DNA of 64,000 bases from Emticicia oligotrophica DSM 17448 (GTDB lineage Bacteria; Bacteroidota; Bacteroidia; Cytophagales; Spirosomataceae): NCBI RefSeq assembly GCF_000263195.1, contig NC_018748.1, positions 372,001 through 436,000 of the forward strand, in the 5' to 3' direction. Below the pieces are notes generated by a model. That model was not told the DNA's origin. It did no database searches and saw nothing but the letters and a program-made list of their open reading frames with translations. A program made the position numbers and the translations under genes. Below, piece after piece: positions 8,841 through 17,572 of this stretch. Numbering within the stretch: the first letter of the stretch is position 1; each line of letters starts with the position of its first letter.

Positions 8841-9485
8841 TTAAAACTCAAACTTAATCATGGCAATTGCAGCTAAATAACTACCTACGGCCGTGTAAGC
8901 AGCAGCACGATGGTATGGTTTTAACTTATAATTATTACTAATTTGTGGCCCTAGAATATTAGTCGTAATCATTCCTGTTAGGTGTACATATGATAATAAT
9001 CGATGGACTTTGATATTACTGATTCCCTTACGATTCAGTAATGGAGGTGGTGCAGTAAATGCCATTAATGCAGTAGTTGCGTAGCCTATATTTACACTCG
9101 TTGCTACAGCACTATGGGCTCTTTTTAATTGATCACTGTACGTATCTGGCTTGTAGAGTCTTGAGCCCAAAATACCCTGAGTAATCATACCAGCGGCAGT
9201 AATAAAGCCCATCGTTTGATGAATTTTAAACATCGTTCGTCTAATTTTCAACTCTTTTTCTCGGTTTTCTGGCGTGAGTGCAGGAGCCAATCCAATCTTT
9301 CGGTAAAGACCATTTTGCCCCCAAAGCAACCTCTGACTTAAGACCATACGATTTGGAAGCAACGCAGACTTTTCTTCAGCTACATCTAAATCGTTCAATA
9401 AACTATCCGCTGTATTTTGAGCAAAAGTTTGTTTACTAGAAAAAATAGCCAAAACAATGCATACAATTACTAAAAAATTCTTCAT
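8841..9485 (-). CDS. Cytochrome b561-like four-helix membrane protein
   Basis: About 214 residues from the ATG at 9485; the longer frame adds nine codons that spoil the signal peptide (MKNFLVIVCIVLAIFSSKQTFAQ). After a soluble 60-residue stretch come four hydrophobic helices. Histidines stand near the start of each helix (H89, H124, H161 with H168, H192). This spacing suits haem b ligation in a b561-type four-helix core. Such proteins pass electrons between quinol and periplasmic acceptors. The adjacency to YceI supports the reading, but the family assignment is by pattern only. A non-haem conserved membrane protein is the alternative. Confidence 0.5.
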   Translation of the reverse strand: MKNFLVIVCIVLAIFSSKQTFAQNTADSLLNDLDVAEEKSALLPNRMVLSQRLLWGQNGLYRKIGLAPALTPENREKELKIRRTMFKIHQTMGFITAAGMITQGILGSRLYKPDTYSDQLKRAHSAVATSVNIGYATTALMAFTAPPPLLNRKGISNIKVHRLLSYVHLTGMITTNILGPQISNNYKLKPYHRAAAYTAVGSYLAAIAMIKFEF

Positions 9486-9824
9486 GCTTTTGTGGGTAAA
9501 GTTTTCAAACAATTTTCAAATAAAAAAGAAAGCCAAAAGCCTTGGCTTCCTTTATTCATCAAAACACATATTATCCCTAGACAATAATATCTACCTAATT
9601 CAAAATAAAATCACTGATGATTTTACATATTATTCGAAATACCTGAATTAATGAATTGTACAAATAATATTTTTCAATTAACAAACAACACTGACACGCT
9701 ATATCAGGTATAATTTGCACTAATCTCTCTATTTTTTACTATTAGTGTAAGTGAACAATGAAATCTTAATTATTTCGATTAAAGACTTTCCTAAAACACT
9801 TTCTAAAATTTTTATTTTTGTATT
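9486..9824. other. Gene-free spacer with one hairpin
   Basis: This 339-base stretch separates the b561-like gene from the Rieske gene. It is AT-rich. The only open frame on the plus strand (to 9651) has no family features and overlaps a hairpin, so I regard it as chance. The hairpin AAGCCAA/TTGGCTT (9530-9548) is followed on the minus strand by TCTTTTTTA, so it could end transcripts coming from the Rieske gene. Confidence 0.6.
9529..9550 (-). terminator. Possible terminator hairpin downstream of the Rieske gene
   Basis: A seven-base stem AAGCCAA/TTGGCTT with a five-base loop, followed on the minus strand by a T-rich tract. It lies about 275 nt past the Rieske stop codon, so a short transcript or a long 3' end is implied. 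Confidence 0.4.
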
Positions 9825-10349
9825 CTATGCCTTGATTCTCAAAGAGTTACCATTTGTAGATAGTTCCGTTTTGTAAACAGTAAGAGCCTTTGTTGCAGGG
9901 TCTTTTTGAACCGAACCATCAATTTTAAATTCAGAACCATGATTTGAGCATTTAAAATCATTGGTACCACTTCTAAAATCAATAGTTGTTCCTTGATGTG
10001 TACAAATTTTAGATAAAGCTACAAATGCTCCTTTAGCATTCGCAATGATAATATCATCTACATAAGTAAATGAACCTTCTGTTTTTAGCGACTTAAAATT
10101 TGAATTAGTTAAATCAATAGTAAAATCAATTGAAGTACCTTTAGATGTACCTGTAATACCGGTATCAGCAGAAGCACTGGTATTTCCACCAGTGGTAGTT
10201 CCCGAAGGACTTGTAGTTGGTGCAGGGTCATCAGAGCCCTTTGAACAAGCGGTTAGTCCAGTTCCTAAGCAATAAAACGACATCAAAGCTGCACTGCTAA
10301 GGCCGAGTTGTTTCAGAAATTGCCCTCTACTTAATTGTTTAGTTTCCAT
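9825..10349 (-). CDS. Rieske [2Fe-2S] lipoprotein
   Basis: A 174-residue protein. The N-terminus (KQLSRGQFLKQLGLSSAALM) resembles a Tat-type signal with a single Arg, and a lipobox Cys follows at residue 35 (LTAC). A Ser/Thr/Gly-rich linker covers 37-70. The cluster-binding motif is complete: C116-T-H118, fifteen residues, then C134-S-N-H137. The extra cysteine pair that forms a disulphide in bc1 and b6f Rieske proteins is absent (CTHQGT and CSNHGS). A low-to-medium potential cluster is therefore likely. There is no cytochrome b gene of bc1 type nearby. The neighbouring YceI and b561-like genes suggest a periplasmic redox role. Confidence 0.85.
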   Translation of the reverse strand: METKQLSRGQFLKQLGLSSAALMSFYCLGTGLTACSKGSDDPAPTTSPSGTTTGGNTSASADTGITGTSKGTSIDFTIDLTNSNFKSLKTEGSFTYVDDIIIANAKGAFVALSKICTHQGTTIDFRSGTNDFKCSNHGSEFKIDGSVQKDPATKALTVYKTELSTNGNSLRIKA

Positions 10350-10526
10350 AATTTAGATTTTGATTTACAAGGTTCTAACATTGGAAATACCAATGCAATT
10401 GAAACAATCTTAGAGGTACCGTCAAAGATTCTTTTCAAAAACAGATACGGCAAAAAATAAGAGAGGGTTGCGAAAAAAAAAATTTTTTCTAAAAAACAAT
10501 ATTTTACAGAAGTATATAAAAGCAAA

Positions 10527-10557
10527 AAGCCTTGAAGATTATTCATCTCCAAGGCTT
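10527..10557 (-). terminator. Terminator of the downstream tRNA-Glu gene
   Basis: AAGCCTTGAAGA pairs with TCTCCAAGGCTT with one mismatch. On the minus strand the stem is followed by TTTTTGCTTTTA. It lies 29 nt past the tRNA 3' end. Confidence 0.8.
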
Positions 10558-10585
10558 AAAATTCATTTCATCGAAGCGATATTAG

Positions 10586-10657
10586 TGACCCTACGGGGAA
10601 TCGAACCCCGGTTTGATCCGTGAAAGGGACCTGTCCTAACCGCTAGACGATAGGGCC
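10586..10657 (-). tRNA. tRNA-Glu (UUC), copy 1
   Basis: Read on the minus strand, a 72-nt cloverleaf starts GGCCCTA and ends TAGGGTC plus the discriminator A, giving a seven-pair acceptor stem. The D arm is GTCTAGCGGTTAGGAC. The anticodon arm GGTCC-CTTTCAC-GGATC places TTC as anticodon. The T arm is CGGGG-TTCGATT-CCCCG. CCA is not encoded. It is identical to the second copy 162 bp away. Confidence 0.95.
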
Positions 10658-10697
10658 GACTGGTTCCATTTATCGTCTTCGATTATGAATTGTTATG

Positions 10698-10728
10698 CAA
10701 AAGTACTAAAAAAAAGTTACTCTACAAG
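10698..10728 (-). promoter_or_regulatory. Promoter of tRNA-Glu copy 1
   Basis: On the minus strand CTTG (10725-10728) is followed after 19 nt by TACTTTTG (10698-10705), an exact TAnnTTTG element. It lies 40 nt before the mature tRNA 5' end. Confidence 0.7.
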
Positions 10729-10764
10729 TATTAGAAATGTAGTACCCCTGCATTAAAAGCAAAA

Positions 10765-10790
10765 ATGCCTAATAGAGTTCTATTAGGCAT
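10765..10790 (-). terminator. Terminator between the two tRNA-Glu genes
   Basis: ATGCCTAATA and TATTAGGCAT form a perfect ten-base stem with a six-base loop. On the minus strand TTTTTGCTTTTA follows. It ends the transcript of tRNA copy 2 before the promoter of copy 1. Confidence 0.85.
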
Positions 10791-10819
10791 TAAATTCGTT
10801 TTATCGCAGCGATATTTAG

Positions 10820-10891
10820 TGACCCTACGGGGAATCGAACCCCGGTTTGATCCGTGAAAGGGACCTGTCCTAACCGCTAGACGATAGGGCC
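10820..10891 (-). tRNA. tRNA-Glu (UUC), copy 2
   Basis: The same 72-nt sequence as copy 1, with acceptor stem GGCCCTA/TAGGGTC, anticodon TTC and the usual TTCGATT T loop. CCA is not encoded. The leader just before it (GACGATAAATGGAACCAG on the minus strand) is shared with copy 1 except for the last bases. Confidence 0.95.
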
Positions 10892-10931
10892 GGCTGGTTC
10901 CATTTATCGTCTGCTTCAGCGAATTGTGGTG

Positions 10932-10961
10932 CAAAAGTACGGCAAAAAATTTAATCCGCAA
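10932..10961 (-). promoter_or_regulatory. Promoter of tRNA-Glu copy 2
   Basis: On the minus strand TTG (10959-10961) is followed after 19 nt by TACTTTTG (10932-10939). Element sequence and spacing are the same as for copy 1, while the spacer sequence differs. Confidence 0.7.
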
Positions 10962-11089
10962 TAGCTAGCTTTAAAAAATCTACAAAAACTACAAAATTCT
11001 TTTAATGATTATATCAAAAATTAGAAATTTCATATTATCGACTACATTTTTAAAATATTTTCATTTTTAACGAAATACTTCACGGAAGC

Positions 11090-11121
11090 TTCGTAAATAA
11101 ATCTCTTCTTTCCTATCTTTG
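11090..11121 (+). promoter_or_regulatory. Promoter of the M14 carboxypeptidase gene
   Basis: TATCTTTG (11114-11121) is an exact -7 element. TTCG at 11090-11093 stands 20 nt upstream, one mismatch from TTTG. The start codon follows 43 nt later. Confidence 0.55.
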
Positions 11122-11164
11122 GAAAATCATATTTAAACAAACACTTCAAAACATACAGTAGCTA

Positions 11165-13669
11165 ATGAGAAAGATTTATTATTGTTTTTTTCTACTTCTC
11201 AATTTTTTGAATTTGTCGGCACAGACAACTAAAACTCCTGAAGAATTTTTAGGCTATAAACTTGGCACGAAATTCAGTTTTCATCACCGAATTGTAGATT
11301 ATGTGAGGTATGTAGCCACACAGAATCCTACACAAGTAAAAACGGTAGATTATGGTATAACTTTCGAAGGAAGACCTTTGGTAATTGCCATTGTAGCTTC
11401 TCCTGAAAATTTAGCAAAAATTGATGAAATCCGCACAAATAACCTCAAAAGTATTGGTTTGATGGAAGGGAAGCCTACGGGGAAAGTTCCAGCCATTGCG
11501 TGGTTAAGTTATAATGTTCATGGCAATGAAGCAGTAAGTTCAGAGGCTGTAATGCAGGTATTATATGAATTACTCAATAAAAACAACGCTACAACACAAG
11601 CAGTTTTAAAAAATACAGTTGTAATTCTTGACCCTTGTATCAATCCTGATGGGCGTGACCGTTATGCACAATGGTATAATCGTGTTTCGAGAATTGGTGG
11701 ACAAGGAAACCCAACACCTTTTGCCATTGAACATACAGAACCTTGGCCAGGCGGGCGTTTCAACCATTATTTATTTGACCCCAATCGTGACTGGGCTTGG
11801 CAAACTCAAGAGATTTCACAGCAACGCGTGAAACTTTACAACCAATGGATGCCACATCTTCATGCAGATTTTCACGAAATGGGTGTAAATAACCCTTATT
11901 ATTTCCCACCATCGGCAAAACCTTACCACGAAGACCTAACTAAATGGCAACGTGAATTTCAACAAACATTAGGCGAATACAACAAAAAGTATTTCGACAA
12001 GAATTTTTGGTTGTATTTCTCGAAAGAGAATTATGATTTGCTTTATCCAAGCTACGGAGATACCTATCCATCTTATAATGGTGCCATTGGTATGACTTAT
12101 GAACAAGGCGGCGGTGGCAGAGCTGGTTTGGCTATTGCTAAAGAAGATGGAGATACCCTTACACTTTCACAACGTATTTCGCATCATTTTGCAACAAGTA
12201 TGGGTACTCTAGAAGCCATTTCTAGTCGTGCCGATAAAACTGTGGAAGAATTTACTAAATTCTTTACTGATAAAACTACAAATGGCTACGGTACTTACAA
12301 ATCTTTTGTATTGAAAAGTAAAGGTGATGAAGCTAAGATTCAGGCACTTACCAGCTTACTTGATAAACTACAAATTAGCTACGGATTCGCTTCGAAGGAT
12401 GCCACTGCGAATGGTTTCGGGTATCAAAGTTTGAAAGATGAGAACTTTAAAATCGAAGCTAATGACCTTATTATCAACACATATCAACCCAAAGGAACGT
12501 TCGTTAAGATTTTATTTGAGCCTAAAACAGCCCTTGAAGATTCGGTAACTTATGACCTTACAACTTGGTCTTTGGCTTACGGTTATGGCTTAAAAGCTTA
12601 TGCAAGCAAAGAAAAATTGGTTGGAACAAATACTCAATTATCAATGGCTAAGCCCGTAGCTACGGTAGAAGGCAAGCCTTATGCGTATGTATCTGCGTGG
12701 AAATCTTTTGAAGATGTAAAGTTCTTATCAAAAATAATGGCGGCAGGTATTAAGGTTCGCTTTAATGAAAATCCATTTGAAATTAATAACCGAAAATTCG
12801 ATGCTGGTTCATTAATCATTACCCGAACCAACAACGAACGCATGGGTGATAAATTTGACAAAACTATTTTAACAGCAGCTAAAGAATTCAATATCAATAT
12901 TTTACCTACTTATTCAGGAATGGTAAACAGTGGTAATGACTTTGGTTCGGTTTCAGTAAATGTTCTCAAAAACCCACGTGTAGGATTAATTGCGGGTGAT
13001 GGTGTTTCAGCAACGGCATTTGGTGAGGTTTGGCACTTTTTCGAACAACAAATCAATTACCCGCTTACAGTAATTGAGGGAAATTCGTTTTCTCGTGTAC
13101 CTCTTGAGCAATTAGATGTTTTGGTATTAGTTGATGGTAGCTATGATAGAATTTTTGGCAATGGCGATGTACTCAAAAAATGGATTCAGAATGGTGGAAA
13201 AGTAATCGCCATGGAAGGGGCAACCGGTTATTTTGCTGATAAAGATGGCTTCGGACTAAAACGTAAAAAAGATGCTAGTGGAAGTGATAAACCAGAATTG
13301 AAAACTTATGGCACACGTGAACGTGAGGCCATCATGGAACAAATTCCAGGTGCAATCTTTAAAGTAGAACTTGATAAAACTCACCCGCTTGGCTACGGAA
13401 CTGATGGCTTGTATTATGCATTAGTACGTGATGTTTATAACTACGACTATCTGAAAGATGGTTGGAATGTAGGTTACACAAAAGATAATAACCATGTTAC
13501 AGGCTTTGCAGGAAAAATCGCCAAAGAAAAAATGAAAAATAATTTGATGTTTGGTGTTCATGAATTGGGCCGAGGAAAAATTGTTTACATGGCAGATGAC
13601 CCACTTTTCAGAGGATTTTGGTATAGTGGCAAATTGATTTTTGGTAATGCATTATTTACAGTAGATTAA
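11165..13669 (+). CDS. M14 family zinc carboxypeptidase, secreted
   Basis: An 834-residue exported metallopeptidase. A signal peptide ends near LSAQ (residue 20). The catalytic domain covers about 35-350. The zinc-binding pair is H119 and E122 in NVHGNE. The substrate-binding region VILDPCINPDGRDRY follows at about 155-170. The third zinc ligand probably lies in HLHADFHEMG (about 230-240). The region from about 380 on is a long C-terminal extension with a glutamine-amidotransferase-like fold at its end (VGLIAGDGVSATAFGEVWHF, VLVLVDGSYDRI, GGKVIAMEGATGYF). This layout is typical of Bacteroidota M14 proteins. It probably trims peptides in the periplasm or outside the cell. It is a single gene. 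Confidence 0.85.
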   Translation: MRKIYYCFFLLLNFLNLSAQTTKTPEEFLGYKLGTKFSFHHRIVDYVRYVATQNPTQVKTVDYGITFEGRPLVIAIVASPENLAKIDEIRTNNLKSIGLMEGKPTGKVPAIAWLSYNVHGNEAVSSEAVMQVLYELLNKNNATTQAVLKNTVVILDPCINPDGRDRYAQWYNRVSRIGGQGNPTPFAIEHTEPWPGGRFNHYLFDPNRDWAWQTQEISQQRVKLYNQWMPHLHADFHEMGVNNPYYFPPSAKPYHEDLTKWQREFQQTLGEYNKKYFDKNFWLYFSKENYDLLYPSYGDTYPSYNGAIGMTYEQGGGGRAGLAIAKEDGDTLTLSQRISHHFATSMGTLEAISSRADKTVEEFTKFFTDKTTNGYGTYKSFVLKSKGDEAKIQALTSLLDKLQISYGFASKDATANGFGYQSLKDENFKIEANDLIINTYQPKGTFVKILFEPKTALEDSVTYDLTTWSLAYGYGLKAYASKEKLVGTNTQLSMAKPVATVEGKPYAYVSAWKSFEDVKFLSKIMAAGIKVRFNENPFEINNRKFDAGSLIITRTNNERMGDKFDKTILTAAKEFNINILPTYSGMVNSGNDFGSVSVNVLKNPRVGLIAGDGVSATAFGEVWHFFEQQINYPLTVIEGNSFSRVPLEQLDVLVLVDGSYDRIFGNGDVLKKWIQNGGKVIAMEGATGYFADKDGFGLKRKKDASGSDKPELKTYGTREREAIMEQIPGAIFKVELDKTHPLGYGTDGLYYALVRDVYNYDYLKDGWNVGYTKDNNHVTGFAGKIAKEKMKNNLMFGVHELGRGKIVYMADDPLFRGFWYSGKLIFGNALFTVD

Positions 13670-13752
13670 TTCATTGACAATAGACAAGGGAAATGAGAAA
13701 TAATTTTCTCGTGTCTCTTGTCTATTATCTTTTATCTCAACCCTATAAAACT

Positions 13753-14685
13753 ATGAACAGCACTCGACGCTCATTTCTAAAGACAGCTCCATTAGCCATC
13801 GGAGGAGCAGCATTAGCCAATCCATCAATGGCAGAAATCACGCAACCCAAATCAGCGGCCAGTCGAATCAAACTCAGTGTATCGAGTTATTCTTATTGGC
13901 ATTTCAAAGGCGATAAATTTCCTATTGAAAAGGTCATTGATGAAGCAGCTAAAATGGGTTTAGATGGCATTGATGTTTTGCACCGCCAAATGGATGGAGA
14001 AGATAATGCATATCTTCAAAAATTAAAAAAACATGCTTTTGTAAATGGTATTGCGATGACTTGTCTTTCAATCCATCAAGGTTTTGTTTCGCCTGATAAA
14101 GCTGTTTTGAAAGAACACATCGACCACACCAATCATTGTATTGAATTGGCCTATAAAATGGGGATTCCTTGCATGCGTTTAAATACAGGCCGTTGGGGTA
14201 CGATTAAATCATTCGATGATTTAATGGCCAAACGTGGCATCGAGCCAGCTATTGAAGGTTATACCGAAGATGATGCTTTCAAATGGTGCATTGACAGTAT
14301 TCATCAATGTATGAAAAAAGCAGAAGCATGTGGCATATTATTGGCACTTGAAAACCATTGGGGGCTAGGTTCTACACCTGAAGGGATGCTTCGAATCAAA
14401 AATGCCATTGATTCTCCATGGTTAGGTCTATTGATGGATACTGGAAATTTTTTAGAAAATCCTTATGATAAATTAGAGAAAATTGCCCCTCAAACATGCT
14501 TTGTTCAAGCAAAAACTTATTATGGCGGTGGCGAATGGTATTCACTTGATTTAGATTATAAACGAATTGTAAATATTCTTAAAAGTGTAAATTATCAAGG
14601 CTATATTTCCATTGAGTTTGAAGGCAAAGAAGACCCTAAAACGGGTGTTCAAAAAAGTGTTGATTTACTTAGAAGTGTATTGTAA
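13753..14685 (+). CDS. Tat-exported sugar phosphate isomerase/epimerase-like TIM-barrel protein
   Basis: About 310 residues from the ATG at 13753. The longer frame starts 20 codons earlier but hides the Tat signal STRRSFLKTAPLAIGGAAL, so the inner start is preferred. The mature part is an AP-endonuclease-2/xylose-isomerase-like barrel: KLSVSSYSYWHF at the first strand, MGLDGIDVL, IAMTCLSIHQGF, GILLALENHWG (metal-ligand Glu), WLGLLMDTGNF (Asp) and YISIEFEGKED (Glu). These give the usual metal site. Export and the family suggest work on sugars or sugar derivatives in the periplasm; the substrate is unknown. The gene sits between a peptidase and an outer-membrane barrel gene and ends in its own hairpin. 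Confidence 0.8.
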   Translation: MNSTRRSFLKTAPLAIGGAALANPSMAEITQPKSAASRIKLSVSSYSYWHFKGDKFPIEKVIDEAAKMGLDGIDVLHRQMDGEDNAYLQKLKKHAFVNGIAMTCLSIHQGFVSPDKAVLKEHIDHTNHCIELAYKMGIPCMRLNTGRWGTIKSFDDLMAKRGIEPAIEGYTEDDAFKWCIDSIHQCMKKAEACGILLALENHWGLGSTPEGMLRIKNAIDSPWLGLLMDTGNFLENPYDKLEKIAPQTCFVQAKTYYGGGEWYSLDLDYKRIVNILKSVNYQGYISIEFEGKEDPKTGVQKSVDLLRSVL

Positions 14686-14708
14686 ACACTAATAAAGTTT
14701 ATTCATTG

Positions 14709-14750
14709 GCCGATAATCAGTATATTTGTAAGCTGATTATCGGCTTTTGA
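14709..14750 (+). terminator. Terminator of the TIM-barrel gene with a promoter box in its loop
   Basis: GCCGATAATCAG and CTGATTATCGGC form a perfect 12-base stem (14709-14720, 14733-14744), followed by TTTTGATTTT. The 12-nt loop is TATATTTGTAAG, which holds an exact Bacteroidota -7 element. Confidence 0.75.
14721..14728 (+). promoter_or_regulatory. Candidate -7 element for the outer-membrane barrel gene
   Basis: TATATTTG is an exact TAnnTTTG element in the loop of the preceding terminator. TTTA at 14698-14701 stands 19 nt upstream as a possible -33 element. The ATG at 14791 follows 62 nt later. Confidence 0.45.
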
Positions 14751-14790
14751 TTTTAATATTTAGCCGAAAATCCGCTACATTCAATTGAAT

Positions 14791-17190
14791 ATGAAAAAAG
14801 CTATTTTACTATTTTATCTGAGCATAATTGTTCAAAATATTTTCGCACAAACCCAAAGTGTTAGTTTTCGTTTCATTGATAATACTCAAAAACCTATCAT
14901 TGGTACGAGCGTAAAGCTAATCAATAAAGCTGATACAAATAAAATTCAATATGGTATTAGTGATACTTCGGGTGTGGCCAAGTTTATTACCAAAGCGGGG
15001 CAATATACACTAAAAGCAACATCAATCGGCTACAAAAATCTTGACCGTTTAATTAGTATCAATGCTAAATCAAGCTCTTTTGAATTAGTCATGCAGGATG
15101 ATGCTAATGCTTTAGCCACCGTGACAGTCGTAGCTCAAAAACCTTTGGTTAGCCAAGAAGATGATAAAACAATTATTGACCCAGAGCCAATTGCCAGTAG
15201 TAGTACGAGTGCTTATGAAATCATGGAGAAAACTCCCGGCTTATTTCTCGACCCCGATGGCAATATTTATATCAGTAGCACCTCACCAGCAACTATTTAT
15301 ATCAATGGCCGTGAACAAAAAATGAGTTCGGCTGATATTGCTACTATTTTAAAAACATTACCACCAAGCAGTATCCAAAAAATTGAGATATTACGCTCAC
15401 CATCAGCCAAATATGATGCTGCAAGTTCTGGTGGAATAGTAAATGTAGTGCTAAAAAAGGGAGTAAAAATCGGTCGAACGGGTAGTGTAGTGACTGGTAT
15501 GAATCAAGGTCGTTATGGAAATCAATTTCTTAGCCTCAATCTAATGAATAATGATGGGCCTAAAAACTCTTATTTCAATTTAAACCTAACGAATCGTAAT
15601 TCGTATGACCAAATTGAAACGAATAGAAAACTTAGCGAAAATACATTTTTAGCCCAAAAATCTTATGCCACCTCCCCTGCAAAGATTTTTTATTCTGGCT
15701 ATGGATTTAGCTATGATTTAACAAAAAAATGGACTATAAATTTTGATGGAAGAGGCTCGTATAACGATAGCAGGTCTGAATCAAGTAACGAAAATTTAAT
15801 CAAAACTATTGGTACAGAAGCCATTCGCTCACAAAATCAGAATGATGTACGAAACAACACACATAACCTCATCTTTAATCAAGGGTTTTCAACTAAATAT
15901 AAAATAGATAGCATTGGTTCAGAACTTACCAGCGACTTTTCTTATAATTTTCTTTCGAACCAAAATAAACAAAATTTTAGTAATCAATTTATATCTCCCG
16001 CTCAAGAGCCATTCTTTGGCAATGGTGATATTCAAACACAACGCCAGTCATTCATTGGACAAATTGATTTAAAGTTTAAAACAGCTCAAAATATCATTTT
16101 TGAAAGTGGACTAAAAACTTCACTCTTATGGTTTAAAAATACAACCGAGTATTTTGCACGCTCAAATGGATTACAAACACTTGATGTGACACGCACGAGT
16201 AAATTTGATTATGAAGAGGCCATTCACGCAGGATATGCCCAAGCATCAAAAAATCTTCATTCAATTCAAATAAAAGTTGGTGCAAGAGTTGAAAATACCA
16301 ATATGTATGGGCATCAAAGAATTCCCAAAGATACTACCTTTAAAATCAATCGTATTGATGTTTTTCCTTATGCTTACTTGAGTAGAAATATTACAAAAAT
16401 CGCGGGTTTTGACCTAACGGGTTACCTTATTTACAGGCGTTCTATTACCCGACCCGTTTATGATTACCTCAATCCTTCACCAAGATACATTGACCAATTT
16501 CTTTATGAAGCAGGCAATCCAAGCTTAAAACCACAATTTACCGAAAACTACGAAGCTAATATTAGCGTCGATAATCGACCTATTTTTGCTTTTGGGAAAA
16601 ACTATACCCGAGATATTTTCACAAATGTAGTTTACCAAAATTCCGAAAACCCGAGCATTGCCTTTCGAACCTATGATAATTTGGGTAAAAACGAAGAAAC
16701 TTACTTCCGATTACTGGGAGCTATTCCACCGGGTAAAAAATATTTCTTCGTAGTTGGTACTCAATACAATCATAATAAATACGATGGGCAGTATCAAAAT
16801 AAACCCTTGGCTTTTAATCGCGGAAGTTGGTCGTTTTTTACATTCCATCAATTAAAATTCAGTGATGTTTCGAGCCTAAGTATGAATGGTTTTATACGTG
16901 TAAAAGGTCAATTACAGTTTTATGAATTAAGTAATTTTGGTAATTTGAACCTTAGTTACAATCATTCGTTTTTATCGAAGAAGCTTTTATTGTCATTATC
17001 AGTTAATGATATTTTCTTTACGAATAATAATCGTTTTACTCTTAATCAAGGTACAATTTCGGCCAATGGATTCAGAAAATCTGATACTCGTCGTGTTGGT
17101 TTCAATTTAAGGTATAATTTTGGCATCAAGAAAAAAGAATCTCAAAATAATATGATGAATTTTGATACATTAGAAAATAATTCAAAGTAA
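14791..17190 (+). CDS. TonB-dependent-receptor-like outer-membrane beta-barrel protein
   Basis: About 799 residues from the ATG at 14791; the longer frame begins with TTG two codons earlier. A signal peptide ends at NIFAQ. Residues about 22-108 are a carboxypeptidase-regulatory-like beta domain (PIIGTSVKLINKADT, TLKATSIGYKNLDR). A plug-like domain follows (AYEIMEKTPGLFLDPDGNIY, IYINGREQKMSS, IQKIEILRSPSAKYDAASSGGIVNVVLKKG). From about 240 on the chain is an amphipathic barrel ending in NLRYNFGIKKK. It fits the outer-membrane beta-barrel family (OMP_b-brl_3) rather than SusC: it is shorter and has no SusD partner. The transported ligand is unknown. The small gene at 17203 follows after 12 bp. 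Confidence 0.85.
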   Translation: MKKAILLFYLSIIVQNIFAQTQSVSFRFIDNTQKPIIGTSVKLINKADTNKIQYGISDTSGVAKFITKAGQYTLKATSIGYKNLDRLISINAKSSSFELVMQDDANALATVTVVAQKPLVSQEDDKTIIDPEPIASSSTSAYEIMEKTPGLFLDPDGNIYISSTSPATIYINGREQKMSSADIATILKTLPPSSIQKIEILRSPSAKYDAASSGGIVNVVLKKGVKIGRTGSVVTGMNQGRYGNQFLSLNLMNNDGPKNSYFNLNLTNRNSYDQIETNRKLSENTFLAQKSYATSPAKIFYSGYGFSYDLTKKWTINFDGRGSYNDSRSESSNENLIKTIGTEAIRSQNQNDVRNNTHNLIFNQGFSTKYKIDSIGSELTSDFSYNFLSNQNKQNFSNQFISPAQEPFFGNGDIQTQRQSFIGQIDLKFKTAQNIIFESGLKTSLLWFKNTTEYFARSNGLQTLDVTRTSKFDYEEAIHAGYAQASKNLHSIQIKVGARVENTNMYGHQRIPKDTTFKINRIDVFPYAYLSRNITKIAGFDLTGYLIYRRSITRPVYDYLNPSPRYIDQFLYEAGNPSLKPQFTENYEANISVDNRPIFAFGKNYTRDIFTNVVYQNSENPSIAFRTYDNLGKNEETYFRLLGAIPPGKKYFFVVGTQYNHNKYDGQYQNKPLAFNRGSWSFFTFHQLKFSDVSSLSMNGFIRVKGQLQFYELSNFGNLNLSYNHSFLSKKLLLSLSVNDIFFTNNNRFTLNQGTISANGFRKSDTRRVGFNLRYNFGIKKKESQNNMMNFDTLENNSK

Positions 17191-17202
17191 AACTTTAAAC
17201 AA

Positions 17203-17565
17203 ATGAGTTATAATATTCAAGTTTATACAGCCCAAACAATGGTTGCCGAAATGGAAGCCGAATCGGAAGAGTTTTTTGATAATGATAAAAATTTGATTCC
17301 ATTTACCGAAAAACAAAAAGCTACGCTCAAAGAACGCTTGATAAAATTTGGATTTGAGTTGGCTAAAGAAGATAAAAAAGGCATCAGTTTCAAAAACGAA
17401 CAATTTGAAGGAATGAGAGCGATTCTAACCAACGGTGGTTTATACATACGCTCTAGCTTCGATGATGCCTTTGAAATTGGCATGTTGGCCTCAGAATTAA
17501 CAGATACTGGAGAATTCGCTAAATATGACCCACAAGCCGACGGTTGGGAAGTTTTAGGAGAATAA
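17203..17565 (+). CDS. Small conserved cytoplasmic protein of unknown function
   Basis: A 120-residue acidic protein with no signal peptide or membrane segment. It begins MSYNIQVYTAQTM and ends DPQADGWEVLGE. The middle holds a helix (TEKQKATLKERLIKFGFEL) and two predicted strands around GLYIRSSF. I do not recognise the family. It starts 12 bp after the outer-membrane barrel gene and ends with a terminator, so it is probably translated from the same message. Codon use looks like that of its neighbours, and the antisense frames are shadows. Confidence 0.75.
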   Translation: MSYNIQVYTAQTMVAEMEAESEEFFDNDKNLIPFTEKQKATLKERLIKFGFELAKEDKKGISFKNEQFEGMRAILTNGGLYIRSSFDDAFEIGMLASELTDTGEFAKYDPQADGWEVLGE

Positions 17566-17572
17566 ATTTCAG

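Noticed and set aside
9457-9651. 64-codon plus-strand frame
   Set aside because: It starts inside the b561-like gene, crosses a hairpin and has low-complexity Asn/Ile/Lys/Phe content only.
10731-10961. 76-codon frame over the tRNA-Glu copy 2
   Set aside because: It reads straight through a tRNA gene and its promoter.
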